Shown here in pieces: positions 45,121-53,520 of a DNA stretch of 64,000 nt. The notes beneath the pieces were generated by a model, which saw nothing but the letters and a program-made list of their open reading frames with translations, was not told where the DNA came from and did no database searches. The position numbers and the translations under genes are program-made. This DNA is from an uncultured Prevotellaceae bacterium. GTDB taxonomy: Bacteria > Bacteroidota > Bacteroidia > Bacteroidales > Muribaculaceae. Each line of letters opens with the position of its first letter. Positions within the stretch are counted from its first letter, which is position 1. The DNA is taken from NCBI GenBank assembly GCA_900318865.1, contig ONMF01000015.1:51764-115763 (forward strand), written 5' to 3'.

Positions 45121-45242
45121 ATGATTTTTAAGATACTTCTCCACTTTTTTCGCCTTTTTTAGTCATGCCTCGCTGGCCCCACCCTCCAACCGGCCATCAA
45201 AAAATCTCGGGCCGCCTGCACCAACATTTACGCCTTTTTTAC

Positions 45243-45250
45243 TATCTTTG
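45243..45250 (+). promoter_or_regulatory. -7 box of the TauE/SafE gene
   Basis: TATCTTTG, 28 bases before the ATG at 45279; it rules out in-frame starts further upstream. Confidence 0.6.
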
Positions 45251-45278
45251 CCACTTCAAAAGACAGCGGCAGCTTATC

Positions 45279-46043
45279 ATGGAAGCCATCGATTTCACCT
45301 GGACGCAAGCACTGATAACCGCGGCACTGGGAGTGCTGTGCGGCCTGCTTAATGTGCTGGCCGCTGGCGGCTCGCTCATCGCGGTGCCCTTTCTCATCTT
45401 CCTGGGATTGCCGGCCAATGTGGCCAATGCCACCAACCGCGTGGCCATCCTGATGCAGAATGTGGTGTCAACAGCCACCTACAAGCACGAGAAGATGCTC
45501 GATTTCAAAGCCGACTCCTTTGCACTGCTGCCGCTGGTGCTGGGGGCCATGGTGGGTGCCACGCTGGCAGTGGACATCGACGAGAAACTGCTCAGGCGCG
45601 TCATCGCCATCATCCTCGTGGCCATGTTTTTCCTGATGATGAAGAACCCGGCATCCTGGCAAAACACGACCTACAAGCGGCCCCGAATCAAAAACGTGTG
45701 GCTGCAGCGCGTCATGTACTTTTTTATCGGCGTCTACGGCAGTTTTATCCAAATGGGAGTGGGGTTCTTCCTGCTGGCCATGATGGTGCTGGGACAAGGA
45801 TTCGACCTGCTCAAAGCCAACGCCGTGAAGGTGATGTGCATTCTCACGTTCACCGTGGTGGCACTGGTCATCTTTGTCACCAACGGACTGGTGATGTGGC
45901 GCGTGGGCCTGACGCTGGCGTGCGGCAACATGATTGGCGCCTGGCTGGCCGTAAAATACAGCATGCGGCTGGGATCCAACCGCATGCGCTACGTCTTGCT
46001 GGCTGCACTGGTGATAGCAGCCACCTATCTATTTATCTCTTAA
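45279..46043 (+). CDS. TauE/SafE-family membrane transporter
   Basis: 254 residues with about eight membrane helices. Hallmarks of the family are the two half-repeats with GVLCGLLNVLAAGGSLIAVP, NVANATNRVAILMQN, and in the second half IGVYGSFIQMGVGFFLL and NAVKVMCILTF. Members export or import sulfite, sulfonates or other small anions; substrate is not readable. Convergent with deoC, only four bases apart at the stops. Confidence 0.93.
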   Translation: MEAIDFTWTQALITAALGVLCGLLNVLAAGGSLIAVPFLIFLGLPANVANATNRVAILMQNVVSTATYKHEKMLDFKADSFALLPLVLGAMVGATLAVDIDEKLLRRVIAIILVAMFFLMMKNPASWQNTTYKRPRIKNVWLQRVMYFFIGVYGSFIQMGVGFFLLAMMVLGQGFDLLKANAVKVMCILTFTVVALVIFVTNGLVMWRVGLTLACGNMIGAWLAVKYSMRLGSNRMRYVLLAALVIAATYLFIS

Positions 46044-46047
46044 CCGG

Positions 46048-47007
46048 TTAAAAAGGTTTCACCTCACTGCCTGTGAACGACTGGAACAGCGCGTTGGCAA
46101 GGCTCGACGCCCCGATGCGGAAACGCTCGTTGGTGAGCCACTGCTCGCCCAGCACTTCCTTGACGATGGTGTAATACTTCACGGCATCCTCGGTGCTGCG
46201 AATGCCGCCAGACGCCTTGAAGCCCACCACTTGGCCGGTCTTCTCGTAAAACTCCTTGATGCAGCGGCACATCACATAGGCGGCCTCGAGCGATGCTCCG
46301 GGATAGCCCTTGCCGGTCGACGTCTTGATGAAATCGGCGCCCGAATACATCGACAGGATGCTGGCACGACGGATGTTGGCCGCCGATTTGAGCAGCCCGG
46401 TCTCCAGAATCACCTTGAGCGGACGCTCGCCCACAGCCTGCTTGAGCTCATAGATTTCGTCGCACAGTTCCTCCCATGCGCCATCACGGAAATAACCCAC
46501 GTTCAGCACCACATCCACCTCGTCGGCACCGTCCTGGATGGCCAGAGAGGTCTCGGCGATTTTCGTCTCGATGTGGGCCTGCGACGACGGGAAGCATGCG
46601 CTGCACACGGCCACGTCGACACCACTCACCTCGAGTGTGGAACGCACCACCTGGGCAAAATTGCTGTAAACACAGATGGCGGCCACATTCTTGAATTGCG
46701 GATAATTCTCGTCGAACTGGTTCACTCGCTGCACAAACTGTGCCACCGAATGTTCACTGTCGTCGGTATTGAGCGTGGTCAAGTCCACGCAGTTGAGCAG
46801 GAACTGCGCCACCTCGGGCGTGTTGTTTGCCTGGCAATGCTCGTCAAGAATGCGCTGCACGGCGGCCTGCACGGCCCCATCGTCGGTCTCGACAGCACTG
46901 CCGTCGACCACTGCCTCGTAGCGGTTCAGATTCACTTCATGGTCGTGATGATGCTCGTGGCCACAGCCGCACGAGCAGTGTTCATGATGATGTTCTTGTT
47001 GTCCCAT
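46048..47007 (-). CDS. deoC: Deoxyribose-phosphate aldolase with metal-binding-like N-terminus
   Basis: 319 residues. Residues 60-319 carry the DeoC barrel with the Schiff-base Lys in DFIKTSTGKGYPGAS, preceded by VDVVLNVGYFRDG and VILETGLL. The N-terminal 25 residues are unusual: a His/Cys-rich run with EHHHEHCSCGCGHEHHHDHE (20 residues), looking like a metal-binding tag. It splits deoxyribose-5-phosphate into acetaldehyde and glyceraldehyde-3-phosphate, in deoxynucleoside salvage. Last gene of the ybeY-led run, 10 bases after the MazG-like gene. Confidence 0.96.
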   Translation of the reverse strand: MGQQEHHHEHCSCGCGHEHHHDHEVNLNRYEAVVDGSAVETDDGAVQAAVQRILDEHCQANNTPEVAQFLLNCVDLTTLNTDDSEHSVAQFVQRVNQFDENYPQFKNVAAICVYSNFAQVVRSTLEVSGVDVAVCSACFPSSQAHIETKIAETSLAIQDGADEVDVVLNVGYFRDGAWEELCDEIYELKQAVGERPLKVILETGLLKSAANIRRASILSMYSGADFIKTSTGKGYPGASLEAAYVMCRCIKEFYEKTGQVVGFKASGGIRSTEDAVKYYTIVKEVLGEQWLTNERFRIGASSLANALFQSFTGSEVKPF

Positions 47008-47017
47008 AGTGTTGTTT

Positions 47018-47356
47018 TTATTTTGATTTGGGGGTTAATTTTTCATTCTCAAGATGACGGTGGGCATCGCGTGCCGTTTTTTTCGTGAAATTACTCTCCA
47101 GCGCCTCGGTCAAGTCCACCCCGGTCTGGTTGGCGATGCAAATGAGCACCCACAGCACATCGGCAAGCTCGTCGGCAAGCACCTTGTCGCGGTCCGACGG
47201 CTTTTCCGACTGCTCGCCGTAACGGCGGGCCATGATGCGGGCCACCTCGCCCACTTCCTCGGTGAGGATGGCCATGTTGGTCAACTCGCTGAAATAGCGC
47301 ACTCCGTAGGTCTTGATCCAGCGGTCCACCCGCTCCTGTGCCTCCTGTATTGTCAT
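47018..47356 (-). CDS. MazG-like nucleotide pyrophosphohydrolase
   Basis: 112 residues from the ATG at 47354-47356. The MazG/dCTPase-like helix pair shows TNMAILTEEVGEVARIMARRYGEQ (metal ligands EE-E) and DELADVLWVLICIANQTG (D-D), the usual EExxE...ExxD pattern. Such small enzymes remove non-canonical or excess nucleotides. Placed next to deoC and dtd, within a nucleotide and translation quality run. Confidence 0.9.
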   Translation of the reverse strand: MTIQEAQERVDRWIKTYGVRYFSELTNMAILTEEVGEVARIMARRYGEQSEKPSDRDKVLADELADVLWVLICIANQTGVDLTEALESNFTKKTARDAHRHLENEKLTPKSK

Positions 47357-47397
47357 CTGACGCAAATTTACTATTTTTTTCCGATGCGGGCAAACAA

Positions 47398-47850
47398 TTA
47401 TTCACGCAAGCGTGAATCGATGATAATGGTCACCGGCCCGTCGTTCACCAGCGACACGCGCATGTGGGCGCCGAAAACGCCTCGCTGCACCGGGCGTGCC
47501 AACAGCTGCCCCACCCGTTCACAATAGGCCTCGTAGAGGGGGACTGCCAAGTCGTGACCGGCCGCACGGATATAGCTGGGGCGATTTCCCTTGCGAGTGC
47601 CGGCGGTGAGGGTAAACTGGCTGACGGCCAGCACTTCGCCACCCACGTCGGCCACGCTGCGATTCATCACGCCCTCATCATCGTCGAAGATGCGCAAGGC
47701 GGCCGTCTTGGCGGCCAGCCATTCCACATCGGCGAGGGTGTCGGCTTGTTCCACACCCACGAGCACCATCAGGCCCGGCCCGATGGCCGACACCTGCCTA
47801 TCGCCGACGCTTACGGCGGCCTCGGCAACCCGTTGAATCACAATTCTCAT
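47398..47850 (-). CDS. dtd: D-aminoacyl-tRNA deacylase
   Basis: 150 residues. Signature SQFTLTAGTRKGNRPSY (the Dtd SQFTL active-site loop) and the cross-subunit GPVT in LVNDGPVTIIIDS. It removes D-amino acids wrongly attached to tRNA. It follows uvrC by three bases. Confidence 0.98.
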   Translation of the reverse strand: MRIVIQRVAEAAVSVGDRQVSAIGPGLMVLVGVEQADTLADVEWLAAKTAALRIFDDDEGVMNRSVADVGGEVLAVSQFTLTAGTRKGNRPSYIRAAGHDLAVPLYEAYCERVGQLLARPVQRGVFGAHMRVSLVNDGPVTIIIDSRLRE

Positions 47851-47853
47851 ATC

Positions 47854-49668
47854 TTATTCGTTGGATTTCAAACAATTAAACACCATCTCACCTTTCTTCT
47901 CCCCTATCACAGCCGCCAAATCCTCGACCGATGCCTCACGGATGCGTTTAAGGCTTTTGAAATGCTTGAGTAACAGTTGTTTAGTGGCAGGGCCCACGCC
48001 CTTGATGTCATCGAGAATGGAGTGCGTCTGCCCCTTGCCGCGCTGCTGGCGATGGTGAGCGATGGCAAAGCGATGAGCCTCGTCGCGCATGCGCTGCACC
48101 ACGCGCAGGGTCTCACTGTTCTTGTCGATGTAAAGCGGAACACTGTCGCCCGGAAAAAAAATCTCGTCGAGCCGCTTGGCAATACCCACCACAGCAATTT
48201 TTCCACGCAGGCCGATGCCTTCGAGCGCCTCAACGGCCGAGCTGAGCTGACCCTTGCCTCCATCGAGAACAATGAGCTGGGGCAGCTCGGCACCCTCGGC
48301 CACAAGGCGGCTGTAACGCCGCGTGATGACCTCGCGCATCGACGCAAAATCATCGGGACCCTCCACTGTCTTGATATTGAAATGACGGTAATCTTTCTTG
48401 GCCGGTTTGGCATTGCGGAACACCACGCACGACGCCACAGGATGGGTGCCTGAGATGTTACTGTTGTCGAAGCACTCCATGTGGCGCGGCAACGAGGTGA
48501 GGTGGAAATCGCGCTGGATGGCCGTGAGTGTGCGAGTGGTTCGCTGCTCGGGGTTGAGTTTCTCCATGCGCTTGTATTTCTCGGTCTTGTATTGCTCGGC
48601 ATTCTTCAGCGAAATCTCAAGCAACCGCCGCTTGTCGCCACGCTGCGGAATCACGAATTCCATCCCTTCGAACTCCACATCGGGAATGATATTGACCAAT
48701 GTTTCGCGCACCCGCTCACGCTCGTAGGTTTCGGCGAAACGGCGGTGCATCTCATTCACAGCCATCGACATCAATTCGTCGTCGGGGGTGTCCTCGGCCG
48801 GCAACCTGTACTCGAGGGTGAGCGCCTGTACCACCGAGCCGCCACGCATGTGCATATAGTTGAAATAGGCCGACTGGTCGTCGCGAATCAGTGTCAGCAC
48901 ATCAATGTTATGAATGTTGGGGTTGACAATGACCGACCGGGCGCGCACTCGCTCAATCAGGCGGTACTTGCGCTTGAGCACCTCGGCCTCTTCAAACCGC
49001 AATTCACTGGCAAGCCGGTTCATTTCGGTCACCAGATATTCCGAGAGCTGAGCCACATCGCCATTCAAAATCTGCTTGATTTCTTCGATATAACGGCTAT
49101 ACTGCTCGACTGTCACCAGCCCGCGGCAGCACCCTTCGCAGCGCTTGATGTGATACTGCAGGCACAGGCGGTGCTTGAGCTGCTCGATTGTTTCACGTGA
49201 AACATTGTGGGTGCATGTGCGCAGCGGATAAATTTGCCGTATCACGTCGAGCAAGGTGTGTGCCACCTCGGCATGGGGATACGGGCCGTAGTATTTCGCA
49301 CCGCGTTTCAGCGCATCGCGGGTGACAAACACGCGGGGGTAAAGTTCCTTGGTCACGCAAATCCAGGGATAGGATTTGTCATCCTTCAGAAGCACATTGT
49401 AGTGGGGTTGAAACTCCTTGATGAGGCTGTTCTCCAGGTCAAGGGCCTCCTCCTCGGTGTTGACCACGGTATACTCCATGTCCCAGATGTTGCGCACCAG
49501 CATATTGGTGCGCAACACCGAGTGCTCACGATTAAAATACGAATTGACGCGGCGCTTCAAGTTCTTGGCCTTGCCCACATAGATAATCACCCCGTCGCGA
49601 TTCTTGTAACGATACACGCCGGGGGAGTCAGGCAAAAGACTGATTTTTAATTTAAGTTCGTCGCGCAT
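47854..49668 (-). CDS. uvrC: Excinuclease ABC subunit C
   Basis: 604 residues from the ATG at 49666-49668. N-terminal GIY-YIG nuclease (GVYRYKNRDGVIIYVGKAKN), a UvrB-binding UVR motif around 205-240, the RNase H-like second nuclease (MECFDNSNISGTHPVAS; LIVLDGGKGQ), and a C-terminal HhH domain (DDIKGVGPATKQLLLKHF). Acts with UvrAB in nucleotide-excision repair. The coding sequence contains a perfect parS site at 49189-49204. Confidence 0.98.
   Translation of the reverse strand: MRDELKLKISLLPDSPGVYRYKNRDGVIIYVGKAKNLKRRVNSYFNREHSVLRTNMLVRNIWDMEYTVVNTEEEALDLENSLIKEFQPHYNVLLKDDKSYPWICVTKELYPRVFVTRDALKRGAKYYGPYPHAEVAHTLLDVIRQIYPLRTCTHNVSRETIEQLKHRLCLQYHIKRCEGCCRGLVTVEQYSRYIEEIKQILNGDVAQLSEYLVTEMNRLASELRFEEAEVLKRKYRLIERVRARSVIVNPNIHNIDVLTLIRDDQSAYFNYMHMRGGSVVQALTLEYRLPAEDTPDDELMSMAVNEMHRRFAETYERERVRETLVNIIPDVEFEGMEFVIPQRGDKRRLLEISLKNAEQYKTEKYKRMEKLNPEQRTTRTLTAIQRDFHLTSLPRHMECFDNSNISGTHPVASCVVFRNAKPAKKDYRHFNIKTVEGPDDFASMREVITRRYSRLVAEGAELPQLIVLDGGKGQLSSAVEALEGIGLRGKIAVVGIAKRLDEIFFPGDSVPLYIDKNSETLRVVQRMRDEAHRFAIAHHRQQRGKGQTHSILDDIKGVGPATKQLLLKHFKSLKRIREASVEDLAAVIGEKKGEMVFNCLKSNE
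49189..49204. other. parS: parS chromosome-partition site inside uvrC
   Basis: Perfect 16-base palindrome TGTTTCACGTGAAACA, the ParB-binding consensus. It is read as NVSRET within the UvrC protein. A second identical site lies 1.1 kb away. Confidence 0.9.
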
Positions 49669-49749
49669 GATGGTTGCAACCATTCAAGGGTAGCGACCGA
49701 CCGCACCCTTGTACCTATAAAACAGATTGCCGTCCTACCCTTGCGGGGC

Positions 49750-50283
49750 TCAGAAGTCGAACAACGTCGACACCTCCACTTCTTTGGGGAACACTGAGCG
49801 CCCGTTCAGGAAACTCAGCCCGCAGATGCAGTTGATATAAATTTTGTCGGGATTCATCGACTTCACCAGGTCGTAAGCGGCCATCATCGTGCCACCCGTC
49901 GCCAGCAAATCGTCGTGAATAACCACCACATCGCCGGGAACAATGGCGTCGCGGTGAATCTCAATCGTATCGGTCCCGTACTCTTTGGCATAGGTTTTCT
50001 GGATGACTTCGGCCGGCAATTTGCCCGGCTTGCGCAGAGGAACAAAACCGGCACCCAAGCGCGATGCCAAAATGGCACCGCCGATGAATCCGCGAGCCTC
50101 GATACCCACCACCTTGGTCACGCCGCGGTCCTTGTACAGATCCACGAGCGCGTCACTGATGATGGTGAAGGCCTCAGGGTCTTTGAAAGCTGTGGTCAGG
50201 TCCTTGAATTGAACCCCCTTGACAGGGAAATCAGGCACATTGCGCACAACGCTTTTCACTTTCTCTAATTCTTCTTTTTTCAT
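49750..50283 (-). CDS. apt: Adenine phosphoribosyltransferase
   Basis: 177 residues. PRPP-binding loop VVIHDDLLATGGTM, plus VVGIEARGFIGGAILASRLG and FVPLRKPGKLP. Salvages adenine to AMP. It lies between mnmG and uvrC, and its upstream gap holds a parS site. Confidence 0.98.
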   Translation of the reverse strand: MKKEELEKVKSVVRNVPDFPVKGVQFKDLTTAFKDPEAFTIISDALVDLYKDRGVTKVVGIEARGFIGGAILASRLGAGFVPLRKPGKLPAEVIQKTYAKEYGTDTIEIHRDAIVPGDVVVIHDDLLATGGTMMAAYDLVKSMNPDKIYINCICGLSFLNGRSVFPKEVEVSTLFDF

Positions 50284-50295
50284 TTTTATTGGATT

Positions 50296-50311
50296 TGTTT
50301 CACGTGAAACA
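50296..50311. other. parS: parS chromosome-partition site upstream of apt
   Basis: Perfect TGTTTCACGTGAAACA in the 36-base gap between mnmG and apt, identical to the site inside uvrC. Two perfect sites within about 1.1 kb point to a ParB loading centre close to the replication origin. Confidence 0.92.
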
Positions 50312-50319
50312 TTTAATGT

Positions 50320-52197
50320 TTATCTACCTAATAACAACAATAATATGTTGATGTCGCTGGGCGAAATGCCCGGTATTCGCGATGCCTGCCCCACCGTGGC
50401 GGGATCAATGCGCTGCAACTTCTGGCGGGCCTCGGTGGAGAGCTGGTGCAGCGTGCTGTAATCAAACTTCCCGCGCAGCGTGACCCGGTCGAGCCGGGAA
50501 AGGCGGTCGGCCATTTGCGACTCGCGCTCGATGTAGCCGCTATACTTGATTTGAATTTCGACAGCTTCAACAATTTCTTCCTTCCGTGCCGGCTCAAGGG
50601 CATCGATTCGCTGCCGCAGCAAGGGGAGCATTTCAGCCATGAGGGTCATGCTCAACTGGGGCCGGAGCAACAGGTCGTAAAGTTTGGCACCTTGCTTGAG
50701 CGGCTGGAGGCCCATCTGTTCAAAACCGCCATTCACGTCGGCAACGCGCACCGTGGTCGTGCGGGCATAATCCACAAGCGCTTCTACCTGCTTGCGCTTA
50801 CTTTCCATCAACTCATAACGGGAAGCGGTGGCCAGCCCCTGCGCCCGCCCGAGCGGCGTGAGTCGCATGTCGGCATCGTCCTGACGCAGCAAGATGCGAT
50901 GCTCGGCTCGCGATGTGAACATTCTATATGGCTCGTCAACCCCTTTGGTCACGAGGTCGTCGATGAGAACACCGATGTAGGCCTCGTCGCGCTGCAGCAC
51001 GAATGGCTCGCCACCCCACACGGCATGGTGGGCGTTGATTCCTGCCACCAGGCCCTGCCCCGCAGCTTCCTCGTAACCGGTCGTTCCGTTGACTTGACCG
51101 GCAAAAAATAGCCCTTTGACGAGTTTGGTTTCAAGACTGTGATGCAACTGCGTGGGATCGAAGAAGTCGTATTCAATCGCATACCCGGGCCGATAAAGTT
51201 GCACGTCGGCAAGGGCGGGAATTTGCTTCAACGCGTCCATCTGCACTCGCCAAGGCAAGGATGAGGAGAAGCCGTTGAGATACATTTCCTGGGTCGTTTC
51301 TCCCTCAGGCTCAATAAAAAGCAGGTGCGACTCCTTGTCGGCAAATGTCACTATTTTTGTCTCGATGCTGGGGCAGTAACGCGGTCCGATGCTTGTGATT
51401 TGGCCATTATAAAGCGGTGATTCGGGCAGTGCCTGGCGCAGAATGTCGTGCACGGCGGAGTTGGTATAAACCATCCAGCACGGACGCTGGGTGAGCGTGC
51501 TCCGCTCCCCGGGAAGGAATGAAAAGTGGTGAAAGTCGTTCTCACCATCCTGCCGGGTAGCCTTGTCGAAATGAATGGTACGGGCATCCAGGCGAACGGG
51601 GGTTCCGGTCTTCATCCGGTCGCTTGAAAAACCTAACTGACGCAGCTGCTCGGTGATGCCGTGCGCCGGTGGCTCGGCCACGCGGCCGCCCTCAATCTGC
51701 ACAGGGCCCACATGCATCAGCCCGTTCAAGAAAGTGCCGGCCGTGAGCACCACTGCGCGGGCTGTGAAGTGCACGCCCAGTGCGGTTATCACACCCGCTA
51801 CCCTACCCTGCTCCAGGCACAGCTGCACCACCGTGTCTTGCCAGATGTAGAGGTTCGGGGTGTTTTCAAGGATGCCGCGCCACTCGGCCATGAAGCGCAT
51901 GCGGTCCGACTGAGCACGCGGGCTCCACATGGCCGGCCCCTTGCTGCGATTGAGCATGCGGAACTGGATGGCTGTGCGGTCGGTCACAACCCCCATTTGC
52001 CCGCCAAGGGCATCTATCTCTCTCACTATCTGACCTTTAGCTATTCCGCCCACAGCCGGATTGCAACTCATCTGAGCTATCTTGTTCATGTCGATGGTAA
52101 TGAGCAGCGTGCACGAGCCCAGCCGTGCGGCCGCGCTCGCTGCCTCACAGCCGGCATGGCCGGCGCCAATCACTATCACATCGTAGTCGAGTCTCAT
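50320..52197 (-). CDS. mnmG: tRNA uridine 5-carboxymethylaminomethyl modification enzyme MnmG (GidA)
   Basis: 625 residues from the ATG at 52195-52197. FAD-binding DVIVIGAGHAGCEAA, MSCNPAVGGIAKG, and the C-terminal helical domain with YSGYIERE. With MnmE it modifies the wobble uridine of certain tRNAs. The start overlaps the ybeY stop by four bases. In many bacteria gidA sits near oriC, agreeing with the nearby parS sites. Confidence 0.98.
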   Translation of the reverse strand: MRLDYDVIVIGAGHAGCEAASAAARLGSCTLLITIDMNKIAQMSCNPAVGGIAKGQIVREIDALGGQMGVVTDRTAIQFRMLNRSKGPAMWSPRAQSDRMRFMAEWRGILENTPNLYIWQDTVVQLCLEQGRVAGVITALGVHFTARAVVLTAGTFLNGLMHVGPVQIEGGRVAEPPAHGITEQLRQLGFSSDRMKTGTPVRLDARTIHFDKATRQDGENDFHHFSFLPGERSTLTQRPCWMVYTNSAVHDILRQALPESPLYNGQITSIGPRYCPSIETKIVTFADKESHLLFIEPEGETTQEMYLNGFSSSLPWRVQMDALKQIPALADVQLYRPGYAIEYDFFDPTQLHHSLETKLVKGLFFAGQVNGTTGYEEAAGQGLVAGINAHHAVWGGEPFVLQRDEAYIGVLIDDLVTKGVDEPYRMFTSRAEHRILLRQDDADMRLTPLGRAQGLATASRYELMESKRKQVEALVDYARTTTVRVADVNGGFEQMGLQPLKQGAKLYDLLLRPQLSMTLMAEMLPLLRQRIDALEPARKEEIVEAVEIQIKYSGYIERESQMADRLSRLDRVTLRGKFDYSTLHQLSTEARQKLQRIDPATVGQASRIPGISPSDINILLLLLGR

Positions 52198-52631
52198 TTC
52201 TTCCAAATCGTTGCAGGTGCGACGGCCAGGGCCGCATTCTCATGGTGTTCCATGATTTCACGCTCCCCCACCCCTTTGTCGTTCACTCCGCACAAGTGCA
52301 GCACGCCATGAATGACCACACGCAGCAATTCACTGTCGTAGTCCACTCCCAGCATTTGTGCATTCGATGCCACTGTGTCGAGCGAGATCAGCATGTCGCC
52401 GGCAATGCGCCGGCTGTTGCTGTAATCAAAGGTAATGATGTCGGTGTAATAGTCATGACCCAGATATCGCCGGTTGGCCTCCAAAATGTAGTCGTCGTTG
52501 CAGAAGATATACGACAACGTCCCCACACTCTTGTTAAAACTGCGGGCAACTGCCTCTATCCACCCGGCAAGGGCCAGGCGGTCAATGGGAGGCATATCGA
52601 CGTTCTCAACCAAAAAATTGATTTCGGTCAT
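52194..52631 (-). CDS. ybeY: Endoribonuclease YbeY (rRNA maturation)
   Basis: 145 residues. The zinc motif is VVIHGVLHLCGVNDKG, with the two His of HxxxH and an Asp-Lys in place of the usual DH, as in other Bacteroidetes. Upstream GHDYYTDIITFDYS is the conserved strand. YbeY matures 16S rRNA ends and takes part in 70S quality control. First gene of the run through deoC. Confidence 0.93.
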   Translation of the reverse strand: MTEINFLVENVDMPPIDRLALAGWIEAVARSFNKSVGTLSYIFCNDDYILEANRRYLGHDYYTDIITFDYSNSRRIAGDMLISLDTVASNAQMLGVDYDSELLRVVIHGVLHLCGVNDKGVGEREIMEHHENAALAVAPATIWKK

Positions 52632-52650
52632 GCCTAATCTTTAGAACCTA

Positions 52651-52658
52651 CAAAGATA
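52651..52658 (-). promoter_or_regulatory. -7 box of the ybeY-mnmG-apt-uvrC-dtd-mazG-deoC run
   Basis: Minus-strand TATCTTTG, 20 bases before the ybeY start. No clear -33 box. Confidence 0.6.
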
Positions 52659-53014
52659 GGACTTTTAATTGATAATTGACACCGGCCGGCCACTTTTTTT
52701 CAAAACCACGGCACCACTCAATTTTTTACTCGATTTTTCAAGGAGCAAAAAACAACCGGTTTAGGCGTGAAAATGTGAGTGTTACAGCAAAATTTACTCG
52801 CTGAGAATCGAAAATTTCGCCTCACATCGGGCCGTTGGTGGTGATTTTTTTAATCTTTGGCACACATTTTGCAACATAAATAAATAAAATTTCACTCGGC
52901 AAAACAGATGTTAAACTTTGTGTCGCATCGCTAATAAATGCAAATTCTTCGCTTGCGTGATTTTTTTCAATAAAAAAACTGTAAATTTACAAGAACAACC
53001 AAACCCTTAAAACT
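52659..53014. other. Intergenic region without a gene
   Basis: About 355 AT-rich bases between divergent ybeY and the nfeD-like gene. TAAATTTA at 52982-52989 is a one-mismatch -7 box for nfeD. Several A/T-rich runs are visible, but no open frame, RNA fold or repeat that I can name. Confidence 0.5.
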
Positions 53015-53488
53015 ATGATACAGTATTTCGCAGAAAACATGTGGCAACTCTGGGCCATCGTGGCAATCTTATGCCTTATCCTGGAACTTTCGTCGGGCGA
53101 CTTCTTCATCATGTGCTTTTCCATCGGGTCATTCATCTCCATGCTGGCGGCACTGTTGGGAGGCAATATCACTGTTCAGGTCATTACCTTTGCAGTGGCT
53201 TCAGCCCTGTGCCTGCTGTTCGTCAGGCCGCTGGCCCTGAAATATCTCCACAAGCCGAAAAACGACCGCCCCAGCAACGCCGAGGCCATCATCGGGCGCG
53301 AAGGGCGTGTGAGCGAACGCATCGAGGCCAACGGATTTGGCCGCGTTGCAATCGACGGCGACGACTGGAAATCGTGCACCACAGGCGACAAGGCCATTGA
53401 GAAGGACAGCCGCGTGCGCGTCACGGCAATGGAAAGCATCATCCTCACCGTGGAGCCTCTGGAAGAAGGCAACGCAACGGAGGAATAA
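53015..53488 (+). CDS. NfeD-family membrane protein
   Basis: 157 residues. Membrane helices in the first half (about 8-27 AIVAILCLILELSSGDFF, 33-52, 57-75), then the soluble OB-fold NfeD domain with IIGREGRVSERIEANGFGRVAIDGDDWKS. NfeD proteins partner with stomatin/SPFH proteins in membrane microdomain organisation. The SPFH gene follows after 32 bases, the classic pair. Confidence 0.92.
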   Translation: MIQYFAENMWQLWAIVAILCLILELSSGDFFIMCFSIGSFISMLAALLGGNITVQVITFAVASALCLLFVRPLALKYLHKPKNDRPSNAEAIIGREGRVSERIEANGFGRVAIDGDDWKSCTTGDKAIEKDSRVRVTAMESIILTVEPLEEGNATEE

Positions 53489-53520
53489 ATCTGACAACAA
53501 CACTTTAAACATATCATATT

